Position numbers and translations under genes: made by a program | In this document: in pieces, positions 5,302 through 8,231 of the stretch | Numbering within the stretch: the first letter of the stretch is position 1 | How the letters are laid out: every line of letters begins with the position of its first letter | The notes under the pieces: generated by a model | Told to the model about the DNA's origin: nothing | Database searches by the model: none | Seen by the model: the letters and a program-made list of their open reading frames with translations, nothing else | Assembly (NCBI GenBank): GCA_900766125.1 | Contig: CAAFUD010000282.1 | Location: 1 to 8,231 of the forward strand | DNA: 8,231 bases | Source of the DNA: an uncultured Veillonella sp. | Lineage (GTDB): Bacteria; Bacillota; Negativicutes; Veillonellales; Veillonellaceae | Reading direction: 5' to 3'

Positions 5302-6660
5302 ATGGCAGAATTTACATTGTCTCAAGTGGTAGAAGCCACAGAAGGGACGAGTACACATACCGAAAATATTAAGTTCTTAGATGTATCTACTGATACAAGA
5401 ACGATTGAATCAGGCTTCTTGTTTGTAGCCTTAAAAGGTGACACCTTTGATGGTCATGATTTCATCAACACGGCCATTGAAAAGGGCGCTACAGGTGCAA
5501 TCGTAGAAAAAGGTCGTGCCGTAGAAGGTATTGTTTGTATTGAAGTAGAAAATACCTTGGTAGCATACCAAAACTTGGCACGTTATCATCGCCGTCGCTT
5601 TGATATTCCTGTAGTGGCTATTACTGGTTCTTCTGGTAAGACTACAACAAAGGAAATGGTGGCCGCTGTACTTGGTACAGAATTTAATGTTTTGAAAACT
5701 GAAAAAAACTTTAATAATGAAATTGGTTTGCCAAAAACATTGTTGCGCTTAACTGCAGAACATCAAGCATGTGTTGTAGAGATGGGCATGCGTGGCCTTG
5801 GTCAAATTGAAGAGCTCGCATTAATCGCTGAACCAACAATGGGTATTATTACGAATGTTGGTACGAGCCATATCGAGCTATTAGGATCTCGTGAAGCCAT
5901 TGCAGAAGCAAAAGGTGAGTTAATTCGTTGTTTGCCAGAAAATAGTGTGGCGATTCTCAATGAAGATGATCCATATGTTAAGGCTATGGATAGCCTTGCT
6001 AAAGGTAAAACTATTACCTATGGTATTGAACGCAACGCTACTTGTATTGGTAGCCATTTGCGTTATAAAAAAGACGGTATTAAGTTTACTTGCAAATGTT
6101 ATGACGAAGTCTTCGATATCTTCTTACCTATGATTGGTGAACACAATGTATATGATGCATTGGCAGCAATTGTAGCTGGTCGTGTTTTGGGGATTAAATC
6201 CAATACCATTCGTAAAGGCTTAAGCGAGTTTACCGGCACTCCTATGCGCCAAGAAATCGTACCATTTGAAGATATTGTTATCTTAAATGATGCATATAAT
6301 GCAAATCCTTCCTCTATGGCTGAAGCGATTAAAGCATTAGGTCAACTAGAAGGTAAACGTAAAATCGCTATGCTTGGTGATATGCTTGAGCTTGGTGATT
6401 ATACTGAACAAGCACATCGTGAAATTGGTCAATTGCTTGCTGAAGAAGGCTATAGTGTAGTATTCACATTTGGTGATGCTGCGGCCTTCATCGCTAAGGA
6501 AGCAAAAAAAGCAGGTTTAACTACATTCCGTTGTAATAGCCATTTGGAAATGGCTAATGCCTATAGCGATATTCGTGAAAAAGGGGATGTTATCCTTGTC
6601 AAAGGTTCCCGAGGTTTGCGAATGGAACGGGTTGTTGAAGAGTTAAAAGATCGGGAATAA
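5302..6660 (+). CDS. murF: UDP-MurNAc-tripeptide--D-Ala-D-Ala ligase MurF
   Basis: This enzyme attaches the D-Ala-D-Ala dipeptide to UDP-MurNAc-tripeptide, completing the cytoplasmic pentapeptide precursor. Its 452 residues carry the N-terminal motif DVSTDTRTIESGFLFVALKG (27-46), the P-loop TGSSGKTTT (108-116), NFNNEIGLP (136-144), NVGTSHIELLGS (185-196), NDAYNANPSSM (329-339), MLGDMLELG (357-365) and KGSRGLRME (434-442), all typical of MurF. The frame continues upstream into murE, but the ATG at 5302 has AAGGAG (5289-5294) 7 nt before it, inside the end of murE, and gives the expected N-terminus. Spacing of 1 nt from the murE stop implies translational coupling. The N-terminal domains of MurE and MurF are visibly related, as expected for paralogous ligases. 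Confidence 0.97.
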   Translation: MAEFTLSQVVEATEGTSTHTENIKFLDVSTDTRTIESGFLFVALKGDTFDGHDFINTAIEKGATGAIVEKGRAVEGIVCIEVENTLVAYQNLARYHRRRFDIPVVAITGSSGKTTTKEMVAAVLGTEFNVLKTEKNFNNEIGLPKTLLRLTAEHQACVVEMGMRGLGQIEELALIAEPTMGIITNVGTSHIELLGSREAIAEAKGELIRCLPENSVAILNEDDPYVKAMDSLAKGKTITYGIERNATCIGSHLRYKKDGIKFTCKCYDEVFDIFLPMIGEHNVYDALAAIVAGRVLGIKSNTIRKGLSEFTGTPMRQEIVPFEDIVILNDAYNANPSSMAEAIKALGQLEGKRKIAMLGDMLELGDYTEQAHREIGQLLAEEGYSVVFTFGDAAAFIAKEAKKAGLTTFRCNSHLEMANAYSDIREKGDVILVKGSRGLRMERVVEELKDRE

Positions 6661-6666
6661 AAGGTT

Positions 6667-6688
6667 GCGGCTAGTTATATCTAGCCGT
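6667..6688 (+). other. Hairpin in the murF-mraY gap
   Basis: CGGCTAG (6668-6674) pairs perfectly with CTAGCCG (6681-6687) around the loop TTATAT, with a possible extra G-T pair. It starts 7 nt after the murF stop. The tail TCATCTG has no T tract, so this is not a proper intrinsic terminator. It may act as a processing or stability element between the soluble ligase genes and the membrane-protein gene mraY; that is inference. Confidence 0.45.
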
Positions 6689-6718
6689 CATCTGTTTATT
6701 AATGAGTAGAGGGTTCAT

Positions 6719-7705
6719 ATGATATATCATATTCTATTAGCCTTTGTAGTGACCTTTATCATTACAGTAGTGCTAGGTAAAATTGCTATTCCTATGTTGC
6801 GTTCTTTACACGCACAACAAAGTATTCGTGAAGAAGGTCCAGAAAGTCATCAAGCGAAAGCGGGTACGCCAACAATGGGTGGTGCTTTCATGATGATTGC
6901 CCTTGTTCTAGGTGTTGCTATTTTTGCACCATGGAATGTGGGTACAGGCATGTTATTGTTTTTAACATTAGGTCATTGTTTATTGGGCTTCTTTGATGAT
7001 TTTGTAAAAGCAGTTAAAAAACGTAATCTTGGCTTAACAGCTAAGCAAAAATTGCTAGGTCAATTTATTTTGGCGGCCATATTCTGTTACTGTATTACTG
7101 AAATTATGGTTATTCCTACCACATTGTGGATTCCTGTAGCAGATGTACACCTTCAATTAGGTTGGGCTTATTATGTTTTGGCATTTTTAATTATCGTAGG
7201 CGCTACGAACGCAGTAAATCTAACAGATGGTCTTGATGGTTTGGCTAGTGGTACCTCTGCTGTAGCTGCCATTGCTTTCTCCGTAATAGGTCTTATGGCT
7301 GCGTCTACAACAAATTCTATTGGTGCTGAAAGCGTTGCTTACTTTGGCGCTATTGTAGCCGCTGTATGCCTTGGTTTCTTGGTATACAATGTAAACCCTG
7401 CGAAGGTGTTCATGGGGGATACTGGATCCTTAGCTTTAGGTGGTGCTTTTGCGGCTATGGCTATTTTGACTAAAACAGAATTGCTACTCGTTGTAATTGG
7501 TGGCATTTTTGTTATGGAAGCATTGTCCGTTATTATTCAAGTTATATCCTTTAAAACTCGTGGTGTACGCGTATTTAAAATGAGCCCAATTCACCATCAT
7601 TTTGAGTTATCTGGTTGGGCTGAGCAAACTGTTGTTAATCGCTTCTGGTTTGGTGGCGCTGTATTAGCTGTTATTGGCGTCGTTTTAGCGACTATAACTT
7701 TGTAA
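6719..7705 (+). CDS. mraY: Phospho-MurNAc-pentapeptide transferase MraY
   Basis: A polytopic inner-membrane enzyme that transfers phospho-MurNAc-pentapeptide from UDP to undecaprenyl phosphate, making lipid I. The 328 residues form many hydrophobic helices, consistent with the ten of the family. Catalytic and nucleotide-binding signatures are present: GTPTMGG (49-55), the aspartate pair FFDDF (91-95; Asp93, Asp94), NAVNLTDGLDGLASG (164-178), VFMGDTGSLALGG (230-242; Asp234) and the PIHHHFELSGW loop (290-300; His292-294). The ATG at 6719 is preceded by AGAGGG (6708-6713) at 5 nt and gives a normal N-terminus starting in the first membrane helix. The 58-nt gap to murF holds a hairpin. It uses the MurF product, which fits the gene order. 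Confidence 0.97.
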   Translation: MIYHILLAFVVTFIITVVLGKIAIPMLRSLHAQQSIREEGPESHQAKAGTPTMGGAFMMIALVLGVAIFAPWNVGTGMLLFLTLGHCLLGFFDDFVKAVKKRNLGLTAKQKLLGQFILAAIFCYCITEIMVIPTTLWIPVADVHLQLGWAYYVLAFLIIVGATNAVNLTDGLDGLASGTSAVAAIAFSVIGLMAASTTNSIGAESVAYFGAIVAAVCLGFLVYNVNPAKVFMGDTGSLALGGAFAAMAILTKTELLLVVIGGIFVMEALSVIIQVISFKTRGVRVFKMSPIHHHFELSGWAEQTVVNRFWFGGAVLAVIGVVLATITL

Positions 7706-7730
7706 GATAATACTTAACGGAACACGCAAA

Positions 7731-7762
7731 TAATGGTATGCTTATAAGATAGGAATACATTA
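7731..7762. other. AT-rich imperfect inverted repeat in the mraY-murD gap
   Basis: TAATGGTAT (7731-7739) can pair with ATACATTA (7755-7762) over 8 bp with one bulged G. The loop contains the palindrome CTTATAAG (7741-7748). TATTTTTG follows. The stem is too AT-rich for a convincing terminator, and the TATAAG inside it lacks a -35 box at the right distance, so a promoter is not supported either. It is recorded as the only structure in this 84-nt gap. Confidence 0.25.
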
Positions 7763-7789
7763 TTTTTGTTGATAATTTAGGTGATATAG

Positions 7790-8231
7790 ATGGAATACGG
7801 AGATAAACATATACTTGTTCTTGGTGCTGGTGCCAGCGGTATAGGCGCATCTTGGGTATTAGCTCAAGTTGGGGCCCATGTAGTGTTAAATGATTATAAG
7901 CCTGTTACACTGCCTGCAGATGAGGAAAAAAGACTTGTATCAGCAGGTGTAGATATTATTACCGGTAGACAAGATGAATCCTTGCTAGATGGCGTGGATC
8001 GCATTGTTATTTCTCCAGGTATTTCTTTAGATATTCCCATTGTAAAAGCAGCACAAGATCGCGGCATTGATGTGGTTAGCGAAGTAGAGTTAGCTTACGA
8101 AGTATCTAAATCACCTATTGTAGCCGTTACGGGTACAAATGGTAAAACTACGACAACAACCTTATTAACTAAAGTGCTAGAAGGTTCTGGAAAGCCAGTT
8201 CGCGTAGGTGGGAACATTGGCGACTCTCTTA
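7790..8231 (+). CDS. murD: UDP-MurNAc-L-alanine--D-glutamate ligase MurD, N-terminal part; 3' end outside the window
   Basis: The frame opens at the ATG at 7790, preceded by AGGTGAT (7779-7785), and runs off the window after 147 codons (MurD is usually about 450 residues). The N-terminal domain starts MEYGDKHILVLGAGASGIGAS, a Rossmann-like UDP-binding loop. It is followed by VISPGI (about 72-77), SEVELAY (about 95-101), the P-loop AVTGTNGKTTTTTLL (about 111-125) and GGNIG near the edge (about 140-144), all MurD signatures. MurD adds D-glutamate to UDP-MurNAc-L-Ala, the step before MurE. Placement after mraY is the usual dcw order. The 84-nt gap to mraY is the widest among the cluster genes, but no convincing separate promoter is seen. 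Confidence 0.95.
   Translation, partial: MEYGDKHILVLGAGASGIGASWVLAQVGAHVVLNDYKPVTLPADEEKRLVSAGVDIITGRQDESLLDGVDRIVISPGISLDIPIVKAAQDRGIDVVSEVELAYEVSKSPIVAVTGTNGKTTTTTLLTKVLEGSGKPVRVGGNIGDSL

Noticed and set aside
5945..6133. Alternative plus-strand frame within murF
   Set aside because: Out of frame with an intact MurF whose motifs run through both sides of it; no ribosome binding site.
7739..7750. Possible promoter for murD (TG followed by TATAAG)
   Set aside because: No -35 box lies 16-18 nt upstream, and the element falls within a palindrome in an AT-rich gap; support is too weak.

Overview
The window looks like the chromosome of a diderm (outer-membrane) Firmicute of the class Negativicutes, most likely Veillonella or a close relative. 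Three things suggest this: a trimeric autotransporter adhesin with a YadA-type outer-membrane anchor, which requires an outer membrane; division and cell-wall proteins whose motifs read as Firmicute-like (MraZ starting MFMGEY, RsmH with a CxC-x6-CxC tail); and AT-rich codon use. The genus is an inference from memory of such sequences, not from a search.

Layout: Positions 2-1561 hold the 3' part of a large surface adhesin gene: an Asn-rich coiled-coil stalk made of several nested repeat types, a C-terminal beta-barrel anchor, and then an unusual 54-residue coiled-coil tail. A strong intrinsic terminator (1608-1645) closes it. About 300 AT-rich, gene-free bases follow. They carry many TGG-type words and a well-formed sigma70-type promoter (1886-1914) whose spacer holds a TGGGG-N5-TGGTA pair, a candidate MraZ operator.

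From 1961 to the window end, all genes point rightward and form the start of a division and cell wall (dcw) cluster: mraZ, rsmH (mraW), an ftsL-like gene, murE, murF, mraY and the 5' part of murD. Spacings are short (9 nt or less at mraZ-rsmH, 1 nt at murE-murF, 21-84 nt elsewhere) and nearly every gene has a clear Shine-Dalgarno site, so one main transcript from the mraZ promoter is likely. Hairpins lie in the ftsL-murE and murF-mraY gaps and may tune or process the transcript. The penicillin-binding protein gene ftsI/pbpB, usually found between ftsL and murE, is absent; a 55-nt gap with a hairpin stands in its place.

Together, MurD, MurE and MurF are successive ATP-dependent amino-acid ligases that build the UDP-MurNAc-pentapeptide, with a DNPR motif in MurE pointing to meso-diaminopimelate. 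MraY moves that precursor onto undecaprenyl phosphate. FtsL belongs to the septal divisome, RsmH methylates 16S rRNA, and MraZ is the cluster's transcriptional regulator. The cluster is largely conventional. The less ordinary signals are the adhesin's post-barrel tail and repeat architecture, the operator inside the promoter, and the missing ftsI.
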